This document shows positions 1 to 8,097 of a stretch of DNA of 64,000 nucleotides, in pieces. Source of the DNA: Comamonas serinivorans (GTDB lineage Bacteria > Pseudomonadota > Gammaproteobacteria > Burkholderiales > Burkholderiaceae_C); NCBI RefSeq assembly GCF_002158865.1, contig NZ_CP021455.1, positions 3,472,001-3,536,000 on the forward strand. Direction: 5' to 3'. The position numbers and the translations under genes are program-made. Position 1 is the stretch's first letter. Every line of letters starts with the position of its first letter. The notes under the pieces were generated by a model, which was not told where the DNA came from, ran no database searches, and saw only the letters and a list, made by a program, of their open reading frames with translations.

Positions 1-272
1 CCCATGGTGGGCAGGATGGCGCTGGGGCGTTCCTTGGCGATGATCTTCTCGACCGTCTGCCAGGTGATGGGCTCGATGTAGGTGACGTCGGCCGTGGCCG
101 GGTCGGTCATGATCGTCGCAGGGTTGCTGTTGATCAGGATGACCTTGTAGCCCTCTTCGCGCAGCGCCTTGCAGGCCTGCACGCCGGAGTAGTCGAATTC
201 ACACGCCTGGCCGATCACGATGGGGCCGGCGCCGATGATGAGGATCGACTTCAGGTCTGTTCTCTTTGGCAT
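1..272 (-). CDS. carB: Carbamoyl-phosphate synthase large subunit, N-terminal part (cut by window edge)
   Basis: The first 90 residues of CarB are present; the rest lies beyond the left edge. CarB makes carbamoyl phosphate from bicarbonate, ATP and ammonia delivered by CarA, feeding arginine and pyrimidine synthesis. The start MPKRTDLKSILIIG leads into the nucleotide-binding motif GAGPIVIGQACEFDYSG and then LINSNPATIMTDP, both typical of the first ATP-grasp half. The ATG at 272 is the natural start. CarA is encoded upstream on the same strand, but two small genes lie between them instead of the usual direct carA-carB junction. A 52-bp palindromic element lies just upstream of the start. Confidence 0.97.
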   Translation of the reverse strand, partial: MPKRTDLKSILIIGAGPIVIGQACEFDYSGVQACKALREEGYKVILINSNPATIMTDPATADVTYIEPITWQTVEKIIAKERPSAILPTM

Positions 273-292
273 AAACGGTTCAGTTCATCTAT

Positions 293-344
293 GGAGTATC
301 AACCGATTCCCGTCATCAAACAAACGGCAATCTGGCCATACTCC
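293..344. repeat. 52-bp palindromic element, copy 1
   Basis: Perfect 7-bp outer stem GGAGTAT/ATACTCC, and an inner stem GATTCCCGT against ACGGCAATC with one mismatch. It lies between the stop codon of the lipoprotein gene (361) and the start of carB (272), co-directional genes. Confidence 0.9.
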
Positions 345-360
345 TTTTCAAAAAATCAGG

Positions 361-1086
361 TCAAGAGGATTTCAAAGGCTTGCGTGCGGACATCAGGTCC
401 AGCCCGCAGGCCCGTGCCGCATCCACCGTCAACGGCACCATGAAGCGCATGCCGATCTGCTGGCCCATGCGGTAGCCGCCACCGGGTTTCAGCATCGCGT
501 CCGTCGCACCGTCGAGGTACAGCGCCTCGCGCAGGTCGGCATACCGCGACGCCGTCAGGAACTCGATCGTCCCCTTGAGGTCCTGCGGATCCGGCTGCGC
601 GCCGCCGAACATGCCCGCGCGCATGGCGCCGCCCACGAAGCGCACCGCGCCGTCATCGAGCATGGCCACATCGCCGGACACGCGGTCCGGGTGCTTGCGC
701 GCGTAGTCGGCAGCCCGCTGACGCATCACGGCGTTGCCCTTTTCAGGCGCCAGCTCGCGACGCATGCAGGCCACGTCCTGCGGCGTGTGGCGGTCCATCT
801 CGTTTTGCAGCGGCCAGTTCGGGTCGTGCGCGGCGATGTGGCCCAGCATCTCGCCCAGCGGCATGATGGCCAGGAACTGATCCTGCAGGCGCTCGACCTG
901 GCCCGCCGGCACCGAGGGCGCCGTGGCACAGCCCGCGAGGGCCGCCACGCCAAGCGCCGCGAGCCAGAAAGCCGGCCCCCGGCGGCCAAACGGCCACAGA
1001 CGCGCCGACCCTGCACAGGCCGTGCGCGCGGCACAACCAGCAGCGCCGGCCAGGCCAGCGAACGACCCGGGCTTGGCCTCAGGCAT
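361..1086 (-). CDS. Putative lipoprotein of unknown function
   Basis: I do not recognise the family. The 241-residue product has a hydrophobic stretch followed by a lipobox LAGC with the acceptor cysteine near residue 53, so export and lipidation are inferred. The region before the hydrophobic stretch is unusually long and Ala/Arg-rich, so the true start may be further in, although no ATG is available there. The mature part is polar, with motifs such as EMLGHIAAHDPNWPLQNEMD and a C-terminal GYRMGQQIGMRFMVPLTV. The ATG at 1086 overlaps the stop of the upstream gene by 8 bases, which suggests translational coupling. It lies between carA and carB, but nothing in it points to pyrimidine or arginine metabolism. 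Confidence 0.65.
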   Translation of the reverse strand: MPEAKPGSFAGLAGAAGCAARTACAGSARLWPFGRRGPAFWLAALGVAALAGCATAPSVPAGQVERLQDQFLAIMPLGEMLGHIAAHDPNWPLQNEMDRHTPQDVACMRRELAPEKGNAVMRQRAADYARKHPDRVSGDVAMLDDGAVRFVGGAMRAGMFGGAQPDPQDLKGTIEFLTASRYADLREALYLDGATDAMLKPGGGYRMGQQIGMRFMVPLTVDAARACGLDLMSARKPLKSS

Positions 1087-1438
1087 GGCGGTCCTCGAAC
1101 TTGGCGAGGATCGCCTGCTTGCGCGCGTCGGGCATGTTCTTCTGCATCAGCTGGATCAGGCCGTCGCCGTCCACCATGGGGCGCAACACCTCGACTTCGG
1201 CGTCGTAGAACTTGACGTTCCAGTCGGCGAGTTCGGTCGCGAAGGTCTCGTCGTCCCAGGTCTTGCCCTTGGCCAACACCGTGATGAGCGGCATGGCCTT
1301 GTGCTCGATGAAGGACTTCTTGTAGGGCTTTTGCTGCCAGCGGTCACCAAACCACTCGCGATGCGGCGAGACCAGCGTGAGCAAGCGCTTGTTGATGGCC
1401 TTCTCAAGCGCCGAGATCGGAAAACTGTAGAGCTTCAT
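1079..1438 (-). CDS. Small conserved-looking protein of unknown function between carA and carB
   Basis: A 119-residue soluble protein, not recognised. It starts MKLYSFPISALEKAINKRL and is rich in Lys, Asp and Glu, with no signal peptide or membrane segment. The codon pattern matches its neighbours and its ends fit tightly between carA (42 bp upstream) and the lipoprotein gene, which its 3' end overlaps. This argues for a real gene. It would be cotranscribed with carA and carB. A role in the pathway is possible but not shown by any motif. Confidence 0.7.
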   Translation of the reverse strand: MKLYSFPISALEKAINKRLLTLVSPHREWFGDRWQQKPYKKSFIEHKAMPLITVLAKGKTWDDETFATELADWNVKFYDAEVEVLRPMVDGDGLIQLMQKNMPDARKQAILAKFEDRHA

Positions 1439-1480
1439 GGCGTGGATCGGTGGTTGCGGGTGGAACGACGGGCGACGCGA

Positions 1481-2653
1481 TCACTGCATCAGCTTGATGA
1501 AGCGGTCGAACAGGTAGCCGATGTCGTGCGGGCCGGGCGAGGCTTCCGGGTGACCCTGGAAGCAGAACGCCGGGCGGTCGGTGCGTTCCAGGCCTTGCAG
1601 CGTGCCATCGAACAGGCTGATGTGCGTGGCGCGCAGGTTGGCCGGCAGGCTGTCCAGCGCCACGGCAAAGCCGTGGTTCTGGCTGGTGATGCTCACCTCG
1701 CCACTGTCCAGGTCCTTGACCGGGTGGTTGGCGCCATGGTGGCTGTTCTTCATCTTGAAGGTCGTGGCCCCGCTGGCCAGCGCCATGATCTGGTGCCCCA
1801 GGCAAATGCCGAACACCGGCTTGCCCGACTCCATGAGCTCGCGCGCGGCCGAGACGGCATAGTCACAGGGCTCAGGATCGCCGGGGCCGTTCGAGAGGAA
1901 CACGCCATCGGGGTTCATGGCCAGCACGTCACGGGCCGGCGTCTGCGCCGGCACCACCGTCACGCGGCAGCCACGCTCGGCCAGCATGCGCAGGATGTTC
2001 TTCTTCACGCCGAAGTCGTAGGCGACGACGTGGAACGCGGGCTGGGTCTGCTGGCCATAGCCGGGCGTGCCGTCCTCGCGGGCCAGCTGCCACTCGGTCT
2101 CGGTCCACTCGTAAGCCTGGGGGGTGGACACGACCTTGGCCAGGTCGAGACCGGCCATCGACGGTGCCGCCTGGGCCTTGGCCAGGGCCTCCTGGCGCAC
2201 GGCGTCGGTCAAGGTCTGACCGGCAGCCAGGGCCACGATGCACCCGTTTTGCGCGCCCTTGTCACGCAGCAGACGCGTGAGCTTGCGCGTGTCGATGCCG
2301 CCAATGGCGACGGCATTCTGACGCGTGAGGTATTGCGTGAGGGTTTCGGTGGCGCGAAAGTTGCTGGCCAGCAGCGGCACTTCCTTGACGATGAGGCCGG
2401 CGGCCTGGATGCCGTCGGCCTCCACGTCTTCGGGGTTGGTGCCGTAGTTTCCGATGTGGGGATAGGTCAGCGTGACCAGTTGTTGGCAGTAGCTGGGGTC
2501 GGTCAGGATTTCCTGATAGCCCGTCATGGCCGTGTTAAAGACCACTTCACCCACCGTGGCGCCAGCGGCGCCGATGGCGTAGCCCTCGAACACCGTGCCA
2601 TCTGCAAGCGCCAACACGGCGGGGGGGTATGCGCCCTTCAAGGACAAAAGCAC
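1481..2653 (-). CDS. carA: Carbamoyl-phosphate synthase small (glutaminase) subunit
   Basis: CarA hydrolyses glutamine and channels ammonia to CarB. The product has the N-terminal CarA domain (LADGTVFEGYAIG, TGYQEILTDPSY) and a C-terminal class I glutamine amidotransferase domain with nucleophile Cys in FGICLGHQ and the His-containing HPEASPGPHD near the end. I chose the GTG at 2653 because a GGAG ribosome-binding site stands 6 bases upstream (2660-2663) and the protein then begins VLLSLKGAYPPAVLALADG, as in relatives. The open frame continues upstream to 2734 without family similarity. The result is 390 residues, close to the usual 380-390. Confidence 0.97.
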   Translation of the reverse strand: MLLSLKGAYPPAVLALADGTVFEGYAIGAAGATVGEVVFNTAMTGYQEILTDPSYCQQLVTLTYPHIGNYGTNPEDVEADGIQAAGLIVKEVPLLASNFRATETLTQYLTRQNAVAIGGIDTRKLTRLLRDKGAQNGCIVALAAGQTLTDAVRQEALAKAQAAPSMAGLDLAKVVSTPQAYEWTETEWQLAREDGTPGYGQQTQPAFHVVAYDFGVKKNILRMLAERGCRVTVVPAQTPARDVLAMNPDGVFLSNGPGDPEPCDYAVSAARELMESGKPVFGICLGHQIMALASGATTFKMKNSHHGANHPVKDLDSGEVSITSQNHGFAVALDSLPANLRATHISLFDGTLQGLERTDRPAFCFQGHPEASPGPHDIGYLFDRFIKLMQ

Positions 2654-2732
2654 TGGGTTCTCCGATTGTTGCGGGTCGCCCTCGTTTGTCGATGCGCCGC
2701 CGCGTGGGGTGCGGACGTGCTTGGCGTGCGCC

Positions 2733-2759
2733 AAAACGGCCTGATCGATCGATCAGGCC
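2733..2759 (-). terminator. Perfect palindrome with T-run upstream of carA
   Basis: Positions 2738-2759 are a perfect 22-bp palindrome containing three overlapping GATC sites. On the minus strand it forms a 9-bp stem with a GATC loop followed by GTTTT. It probably ends the long lpx/rnhB transcript before carA. An attenuator in the carA leader, about 85 bases before the GTG, is the alternative. Confidence 0.55.
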
Positions 2760-2904
2760 TTGCGCGGTGAGAAATCAGGGGGCAACCGGTGTGCGAAAAA
2801 GCCCATCATTGTAGCCTGTGACCGGCTGCCTCGCCCGCGACTCGCGCGGCGTGTGGTGCAGTGGCCTGGCGGGAGTGGTGCATCGCCCTGCACACCCTTG
2901 GTCA
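2760..2904. other. Intergenic stretch upstream of carA
   Basis: Between the terminator-like palindrome and 52-bp copy 2 there is no convincing reading frame. The carA promoter should lie here or between the palindrome and the GTG at 2653, but I cannot place a clear -35/-10 pair. Confidence 0.4.
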
Positions 2905-2956
2905 TGAGTATGGCACCACTTCCGATGAAAATAGATCGGGAACCAGGCCATACTCC
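2905..2956. repeat. 52-bp palindromic element, copy 2
   Basis: Outer stem GAGTATGGC/GCCATACTC (one bulged position) and inner stem TCCGAT/ATCGGGA. The inner stem carries an A-T pair where most copies have T-A. It lies 13 bp beyond the stop codon of the SpoU methyltransferase gene. Confidence 0.9.
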
Positions 2957-2969
2957 AACAAATTGACTT

Positions 2970-3740
2970 TCAGTCGCCGGTTCGGGCCACGGCACTGGCG
3001 TGCAGGCAGATGGCGGCCGCAGCCGCCACGTTGAGCGATTCTTCGCCGCCCGGCTGCGCAATGCGCGCAAAGGCCTGGGCCTGAGCCATCAAGGCCGGGC
3101 TCACGCCCTGCCCTTCGTGGCCCATGAGCCAGGCGCAGGGCCAGGGCCAGGCGCGGGCGTGCACGAAATCGCCCTGGTGCGAACTGGTGGCCAGCAGCGG
3201 CACCCGCAGCTGCTGCACCAGCCCCTCGTCGGCCAGCTCGTGCAAGGCCAGCGCGAAATGGGCGCCCATGCCCGCGCGCACCACCTTGGGCGCCCACAAA
3301 GCCGCCGTGCCCTTGATGGCCAGCACCTGGCGGAAACCGAAGGCGCTGGCGCTGCGCAGGATGGACCCCACGTTGCCGGCGTCCTGCAGGCGGTCGAGCA
3401 CCACGGTGGGCGCATCGGGGTCCACGCCCTGCGCGGCCGGCAGCGCGAACACCATGCCCACGCCGCGCGAGGACGGCAGGGCCGACAGCTCGGCGAACAG
3501 CCGGTCGGGCAACAGCACCGCACGCTGCGCATGGGCCGCGTACCGGGTCAACCCCTCGGCATTGGACTCGGCCAGGATCAGCTCCTGCGGTTGCCAGCCG
3601 CGGCTCAGCGCGGCGTCGCACAGGTGGTCACCCTCGACCCACACGCGCTGCAGGCTGCGGTAGCTGTTGGCGTCCTGCACCAGCTTGCGCAGGGTTTTGT
3701 AGCGCGGGTTGTCGCGCGAGGTGATGACCAGGGCCGGCAT
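2970..3740 (-). CDS. SpoU/TrmH-family RNA 2'-O-methyltransferase
   Basis: A 256-residue SAM-dependent RNA ribose methyltransferase of the SPOUT superfamily. The three SpoU motifs are present: LDRLQDAGNVGSILRSASAFG near the middle (motif 1, with the Asn and Arg of the active site), LMGHEGQGVSP (motif 2) and GGEESLNVAAAAAICLH (motif 3). An N-terminal SpoU substrate-binding domain comes first (NPRYKTLRKLVQDANSYRS). The ATG at 3740 gives the expected MPALVITSRDNPR start; a TTG-initiated form 5 codons longer is possible. It is the last gene of the long operon after rnhB. The substrate (23S rRNA as in RlmB, or tRNA) cannot be fixed from sequence. Confidence 0.9.
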   Translation of the reverse strand: MPALVITSRDNPRYKTLRKLVQDANSYRSLQRVWVEGDHLCDAALSRGWQPQELILAESNAEGLTRYAAHAQRAVLLPDRLFAELSALPSSRGVGMVFALPAAQGVDPDAPTVVLDRLQDAGNVGSILRSASAFGFRQVLAIKGTAALWAPKVVRAGMGAHFALALHELADEGLVQQLRVPLLATSSHQGDFVHARAWPWPCAWLMGHEGQGVSPALMAQAQAFARIAQPGGEESLNVAAAAAICLHASAVARTGD

Positions 3741-3845
3741 GGGCTGTCTTTGCAAAACGGGGGAACGCTCGCGCGTTCAAAAAGGGTCGGCGGCACCCGT
3801 GCCAGGGGCCGCAGGGCCGGATCAGCTGGCCACGACCTGCAGCCT

Positions 3846-4460
3846 TCAGGGGGGGCACGCGGCTTGCGCCTGCAGGGCCTCGCGGCATTTGGCCACAGGT
3901 GCAAAGCTGCTGCGGTGCAACTCGCACGGGCCATGTTGACGCAAGGCCAGCATGTGGGCGGCGGTGCCATAGCCCTTGTGCTTGCCAAAGCCATACTGCG
4001 GCCAGGTGGTGTCGACCTGAGCGCACCAGCGGTCGCGGTGCACCTTGGCCAGGATGGAGGCCGCCGAGATCGACGGCACCAGCGCATCGCCGCCCACGAT
4101 GGGCTCGCACAGCATGGGCAGCACGGGCAGCTGGTTGCCATCGACCAGCACCTTGACAGGCTGCAGGCGCAGGCCCGCCACCGCCCGCTGCATGGCCAGC
4201 AAGGTGGCCCGCAGGATGTTCAGCGAGTCGATCTCCTGCACCGAAGCCTCGGCGATGCACAGGCACAAGGCCTTGTCCTGAATCTCGTCGAACAGCTGAT
4301 CGCGCCGCTTGGCGGTCAGCTTTTTCGAGTCGTTCAGGCCATCGATGGGCCGATCCGGGTTGAGGATCACCGCGGCCGCCACGACGGGCCCCGCCAAAGG
4401 GCCGCGACCGGCCTCATCCACGCCGGCCAACAGGCCTGGCGCATCCCACAAGAGCGTCAT
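3846..4460 (-). CDS. rnhB: Ribonuclease HII
   Basis: RNase HII cuts the RNA strand of RNA-DNA hybrids and removes ribonucleotides misincorporated into DNA. Motifs: GVDEAGRGPLAGPVVAAAV at the N-terminus with the acidic pair of the DEDD active site, DSKKLTAKRRDQL, and PSISAASILAKVHRDRW with a further conserved Asp; GFGKHKGYGT follows. With the ATG at 4460 the protein is 204 residues, normal for the family. It lies just downstream of lpxB, the usual lpxA-lpxB-rnhB order. Confidence 0.96.
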   Translation of the reverse strand: MTLLWDAPGLLAGVDEAGRGPLAGPVVAAAVILNPDRPIDGLNDSKKLTAKRRDQLFDEIQDKALCLCIAEASVQEIDSLNILRATLLAMQRAVAGLRLQPVKVLVDGNQLPVLPMLCEPIVGGDALVPSISAASILAKVHRDRWCAQVDTTWPQYGFGKHKGYGTAAHMLALRQHGPCELHRSSFAPVAKCREALQAQAACPP

Positions 4461-4492
4461 TTGTTCAGCGCGCAATCGTCGTCTCTAAGAAA

Positions 4493-5659
4493 TCAAGCCC
4501 CGGACCGGGCAGCCACCACGTTCGCAATGGCGTCACAGGCCAAGGTGGGGGTGTCCTGGGCCAGCTCGGTGTGCAGGCGGGCCAGGCGCTGACGCAGCGC
4601 AGCCACCTCGGCCGGGCTGTGCAGCCACTGCAGCACCGCCCGCGCCAGCGCCTGGGGCGTGGCCTGATCCTGCAGCAATTCGGGCACCACGGCTTGCTGG
4701 CACAGGATGTTGGGCAGCCCCACCCAGGGCATGAGCTGTTTGCGGCGCATCAGCCAGTGGCTGAGCGCCGGCATGGCATAGGCAATCACCATGGGGCAAC
4801 CGAACAAGGCGGCCTCCAGCGTGGCCGTGCCACTGGCGATGAGGGTCACGTCGCAGGCCGCCAAGGCCGCGTGCGACTGCCCGTGCAGCAGCCGGACCTG
4901 GTCCTGCGCACCCTGCGCCGCCAGCAAGGCGGCCAGGCGCGCGTGCTGGCTGGGCACGGCGGGCATCACGAACTGCACGGGCCGCCCATGTTCGGCCTGC
5001 ACCAGGCGGGCGGCCTGCACAAACCGATCGGCCAGGTGCTCGATCTCGGCCGCGCGGCTGCCGGGCAGCAGCGCCACCACCGGCACGTCGGGCTGCAGGC
5101 CCAGCGCCTGCTTGGCCGCCGGCCGGTCCACCTGCTGCGGAATCACGCTGGCGAGGGGGTGGCCCACGTAGGTGGCGGCCACCCCGTGCTCGGCCAGCAA
5201 GGCCGGCTCGAACGGGAACAGGCACAGCACGTGGTCAGCCGCCTCGCGCAGCTTGAGGACTTTTTCAGGCCGCCAGGCCCAGAACGAGGGGCTGACGAAA
5301 TGCACCGTGGGCACGCCCGCCTGCCGCAGACGCCGTTCCAGATCGAAGTTGAAGTCGGGCGCGTCGACGCCCACGAACACATCGGGCCGTTGCGCCAGCC
5401 AGCGGTCGCCCAGGCGCTTGCGCAGCCGCAGCAGCGGAATGAGCTTGGGCAGCACCTCGACGTAGCCGCGCACCGCCAGCGCCTCGCTGTCGGACCAGGC
5501 CTCGAACCCCTGGGCCTGCATGGCGTGACCGCCCACGCCCTGGGCGCGCACCTGCGGCCAGCGTGCGCGCATGGCGGCCAGCAGCGCCGCAGCCAGCAGG
5601 TCGCCCGAGGCCTCGCCCGCGACCATGCCCACGCGCTCAAGCGACGGCATGGCACGCAT
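4493..5659 (-). CDS. lpxB: Lipid-A-disaccharide synthase
   Basis: LpxB, a peripheral inner-membrane glycosyltransferase, joins UDP-diacylglucosamine and lipid X into the lipid A disaccharide. The N-terminus VGMVAGEASGDLLAAALL, the DAPDFNFDLERRLR motif, VHFVSPSFWAWRPEKV and the nucleotide-binding LLPGSRAAEIEHL are all diagnostic. The ATG at 5659 gives 388 residues; a second ATG at 5650 gives 385 and is also plausible. A longer TTG-initiated frame begins within a base of 52-bp copy 3 and is unlikely. Follows lpxA on the same transcript. Confidence 0.96.
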   Translation of the reverse strand: MRAMPSLERVGMVAGEASGDLLAAALLAAMRARWPQVRAQGVGGHAMQAQGFEAWSDSEALAVRGYVEVLPKLIPLLRLRKRLGDRWLAQRPDVFVGVDAPDFNFDLERRLRQAGVPTVHFVSPSFWAWRPEKVLKLREAADHVLCLFPFEPALLAEHGVAATYVGHPLASVIPQQVDRPAAKQALGLQPDVPVVALLPGSRAAEIEHLADRFVQAARLVQAEHGRPVQFVMPAVPSQHARLAALLAAQGAQDQVRLLHGQSHAALAACDVTLIASGTATLEAALFGCPMVIAYAMPALSHWLMRRKQLMPWVGLPNILCQQAVVPELLQDQATPQALARAVLQWLHSPAEVAALRQRLARLHTELAQDTPTLACDAIANVVAARSGA

Positions 5660-5668
5660 AAAACTCAA

Positions 5669-5720
5669 GGAGTATGAGGTTGTTGCCGTTCACATTGAAA
5701 CGCCAACAGCCGCATACTCC
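5669..5720. repeat. 52-bp palindromic element, copy 3
   Basis: Arms match at 19 of 22 positions: outer GGAGTATG/C-CATACTCC and inner stem around TGCCGTT. It lies inside the lpxA-lpxB operon, 9 bp upstream of the preferred lpxB start and 26 bp beyond the lpxA stop. Confidence 0.92.
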
Positions 5721-5746
5721 ATGCAGACTGGAACAAGCCATGACCA

Positions 5747-6547
5747 TCAGCGCACGATGCCGCGCGTCGCCTCCTGCAGAAAGGCCTGCATCAGGTGCAC
5801 ATCGGCCTGCATGTCGGCATCGTGCACCTCATCCCGCAAGGCATCCAGCTGCCCGCGCACCGCCTCCAGCGCCAGGCCCTGGCGGTAAAGCAGGCGCTGC
5901 ATGTGCTTCACGTTGGCAATGCGCTCGGGCGAAAAGCCGCGCCGACGCAAGCCCTCGGCATTCACGCCATGGGCCGCCACGGGGTTGCCGCCCACGGTCA
6001 TGAAAGGCGGCACATCCTGCGGCAACCGGGTCTGAAACGCCGCCATGGCATGCGCCCCCACGCGCACGAACTGGTGCACGCCGGTCTGACCGCCCAGGAA
6101 CACCCAATCCCCCAGGTGCACGTGGCCGGCGAGCTGCACGGCGTTGGCCAGGATGATGTGGCTGCCCAGCTGGCAATCGTGGGCCACGTGCACGTACGCC
6201 ATGATCCAGTTGTCATCGCCCAAGCGGGTGATGCCCTGATCCTGCGTGGTGCCGGTGTTGATGGTGACGAACTCGCGGAAGGTGTTGTCGTTGCCGATCT
6301 CGAGGCGCGTGGGCTCACCAGCGTACTTCTTGTCCTGCGGCGCGGCCCCGATGGAGACGAACTGGAAGAAGCGGTTGTTCTGCCCGATGCGGGTGTGCCC
6401 TTCGATGCAGGCATGCGGCCCGACCGAGCAGCCCGCGCCCATCTGGACGTGCGGACCGATGACGGCATAAGGCCCGACCTCGACCGACGAGTCGAGCTCC
6501 GCCCGGGCGTCGACCAGGGCCGTGGGATGAATCTTGGCGTGCGTCAT
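5747..6547 (-). CDS. lpxA: UDP-N-acetylglucosamine acyltransferase
   Basis: LpxA transfers the 3-hydroxyacyl chain from ACP to UDP-GlcNAc, the first step of lipid A synthesis. It is a left-handed beta-helix protein: hexapeptide repeats run from IHPTALVDARAELDSSVEVGP through VFLGGQTGVHQFVRVGAHA. The catalytic His lies in YVHVAHDCQLG, and the C-terminal helical part (LRRRGFSPERIANVKHMQRLLYR) is typical. I took the ATG at 6547 (MTHAKIHP), giving 266 residues; the frame extends 12 codons upstream but without family similarity. The fabZ stop is 12 bp upstream. Confidence 0.97.
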   Translation of the reverse strand: MTHAKIHPTALVDARAELDSSVEVGPYAVIGPHVQMGAGCSVGPHACIEGHTRIGQNNRFFQFVSIGAAPQDKKYAGEPTRLEIGNDNTFREFVTINTGTTQDQGITRLGDDNWIMAYVHVAHDCQLGSHIILANAVQLAGHVHLGDWVFLGGQTGVHQFVRVGAHAMAAFQTRLPQDVPPFMTVGGNPVAAHGVNAEGLRRRGFSPERIANVKHMQRLLYRQGLALEAVRGQLDALRDEVHDADMQADVHLMQAFLQEATRGIVR

Positions 6548-6558
6548 GCTCAGGCGAA

Positions 6559-6999
6559 TCAAGCCACCTTGCGCATGGTGCACATCACGGCGGCCTCGAC
6601 CGCCAGCTCGTCTTCCACCGTGCCTTTGCAGTTGAAGCGGTAGATGCCCCCGCGCACGCGCTCGAGCGTGGCGTGCAGGATCAGCTGATCGCCGGGGCCC
6701 ACGGGGCGCTTGAAGCGCGCGTTGTCGATGCCGACGAAATAGAACACGGCGTCGGGCGCCAGGCTCATGTCGAACAGGTCAAACGACAGCAGCGCCGAGC
6801 TTTGCGCCAGCGCTTCGAGCATCAGCACACCCGGCATGACCGGGCGGCCCGGGAAGTGGCCCTGAAAAAACGGTTCGTTGACGGTGACGTTCTTCAACGC
6901 CCGGATGGTCTGGGAAGGTTTGTCGATCTCCAGGATCCGGTCGACCAGCAAAAACGGGTACCGGTGGGGCAGCTTGGCGAGAATGTGCTGAATATCCAT
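6559..6999 (-). CDS. fabZ: 3-hydroxyacyl-ACP dehydratase FabZ
   Basis: FabZ dehydrates 3-hydroxyacyl-ACP in fatty acid elongation and competes with LpxA/LpxD for that substrate, which explains its place between lpxD and lpxA. The 146-residue product starts MDIQHILAKLPHRYPFLLVDRI and holds the hot-dog active-site helix GHFPGRPVMPGVLMLEALAQ, with catalytic His and Glu. The ATG at 6999 was chosen by family length. The frame remains open far upstream, but that part is only an out-of-frame reading of lpxD. Confidence 0.97.
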   Translation of the reverse strand: MDIQHILAKLPHRYPFLLVDRILEIDKPSQTIRALKNVTVNEPFFQGHFPGRPVMPGVLMLEALAQSSALLSFDLFDMSLAPDAVFYFVGIDNARFKRPVGPGDQLILHATLERVRGGIYRFNCKGTVEDELAVEAAVMCTMRKVA

Positions 7000-7067
7000 G
7001 TCAGGATCTGATGAAACTCTTCTGAAAACGAAGGCGTGTCGGATGGACACGCCCTGGCTTGTGTGGC

Positions 7068-8090
7068 TCAGGCATCGGACGCCTGCGGTGTCTGCAAATG
7101 CTCCAGCGCACGCACGCGCGCACGCAGTTGATGAAGTTGCCGCACATTGGCCGCATTCTTTTCCCAGCTGGCGTTGTCGGACAGCGGAAAAAACCCCGTG
7201 TACTGACCTGGCTTGGCGATCGACCGGGTCACCACCGAGGCCGCCGACACGTGCACGTGGTCGGCAATCGTCAGGTGACCCAGGATCATGCCGGCACCGC
7301 CCACGGTGCAATGGGCGCCGATGTCGGCCGAACCGGCCACGCCCGTGCAACCGGCCATGGCCGTGTGCTCGCCGATGCGGGTGTTGTGGCCAATCTGGAT
7401 CTGGTTGTCGAGCTTGACGCCATCGGCAATCACCGTGTCGTCGAGCGCACCGCGGTCGATGCAGGTGTTCGCCCCCACTTCCACATCGTTGCCGATCACC
7501 ACGCGCCCCAGCTGTTCGATCTTTTCCCAGCGTCCGTCCACGGCCGCAAACCCGAAGCCATCGCCACCAATCACGGCGCCCGGCTGTATCAGGCAGCGCT
7601 CGCCCAGTGAGCAATCTTGTCCGAGCCATACCCCTGATCGAAGCACGGAGTGTGCGCCCACCCGGGCCCCGGCCTCGACCACACACAGCGGCCCGATGTG
7701 GGCGCTGGCGTGGACCTCGGCCTGCGGGTGCACCACCGCCGTGGGGTGAATGCCGGGCGGAAAGCGCTCGCCGCCCACCGAGGTCAGGCTGCGCCACAGC
7801 TGACTGAGCCGCGCGTAGTACAGGTAGGGATCACCCGCCAGGATGTACGCCCCGCCGCGCGCCTGCGCAGCAGCCTCGGCCTTGGCCGACACCACGACGC
7901 ACGCAGCCTGGCAGTCCGCCAGCTGGGCCGCGCGGCGTGGGTCCGACAGGAAGGAGATGGCCCGGCTGCCGGCGCGCGCCAACGGGGCCAGCTCGGTGAT
8001 GGACAGGGCGGGATCCCCGTGCAAAACGCCACCCAGGCGATCGGCGATGCTGCCGAGCGAGATCGGCTCAGCCAGGATGGATGGCGTCAC
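7068..8090 (-). CDS. lpxD: UDP-3-O-(3-hydroxyacyl)glucosamine N-acyltransferase
   Basis: LpxD adds the second 3-hydroxyacyl chain to the amino group of UDP-3-O-acyl-glucosamine. The product has the N-terminal uridine-binding domain (ITELAPLARAGSRAISFLSDPR), then hexapeptide repeats from IHPTAVVHPQAEVHASAHIGP, with IGGDGFGFA and the catalytic His in IGHNTRIGEHTAMAG. A C-terminal helix (NVRQLHQLRARVRALE) completes the 340 residues. The GTG at 8090 is supported by GAGG 5 bases upstream. It directly follows skp, whose stop is 8 bases away. Confidence 0.96.
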   Translation of the reverse strand: MTPSILAEPISLGSIADRLGGVLHGDPALSITELAPLARAGSRAISFLSDPRRAAQLADCQAACVVVSAKAEAAAQARGGAYILAGDPYLYYARLSQLWRSLTSVGGERFPPGIHPTAVVHPQAEVHASAHIGPLCVVEAGARVGAHSVLRSGVWLGQDCSLGERCLIQPGAVIGGDGFGFAAVDGRWEKIEQLGRVVIGNDVEVGANTCIDRGALDDTVIADGVKLDNQIQIGHNTRIGEHTAMAGCTGVAGSADIGAHCTVGGAGMILGHLTIADHVHVSAASVVTRSIAKPGQYTGFFPLSDNASWEKNAANVRQLHQLRARVRALEHLQTPQASDA

Positions 8091-8097
8091 ACCGGCC

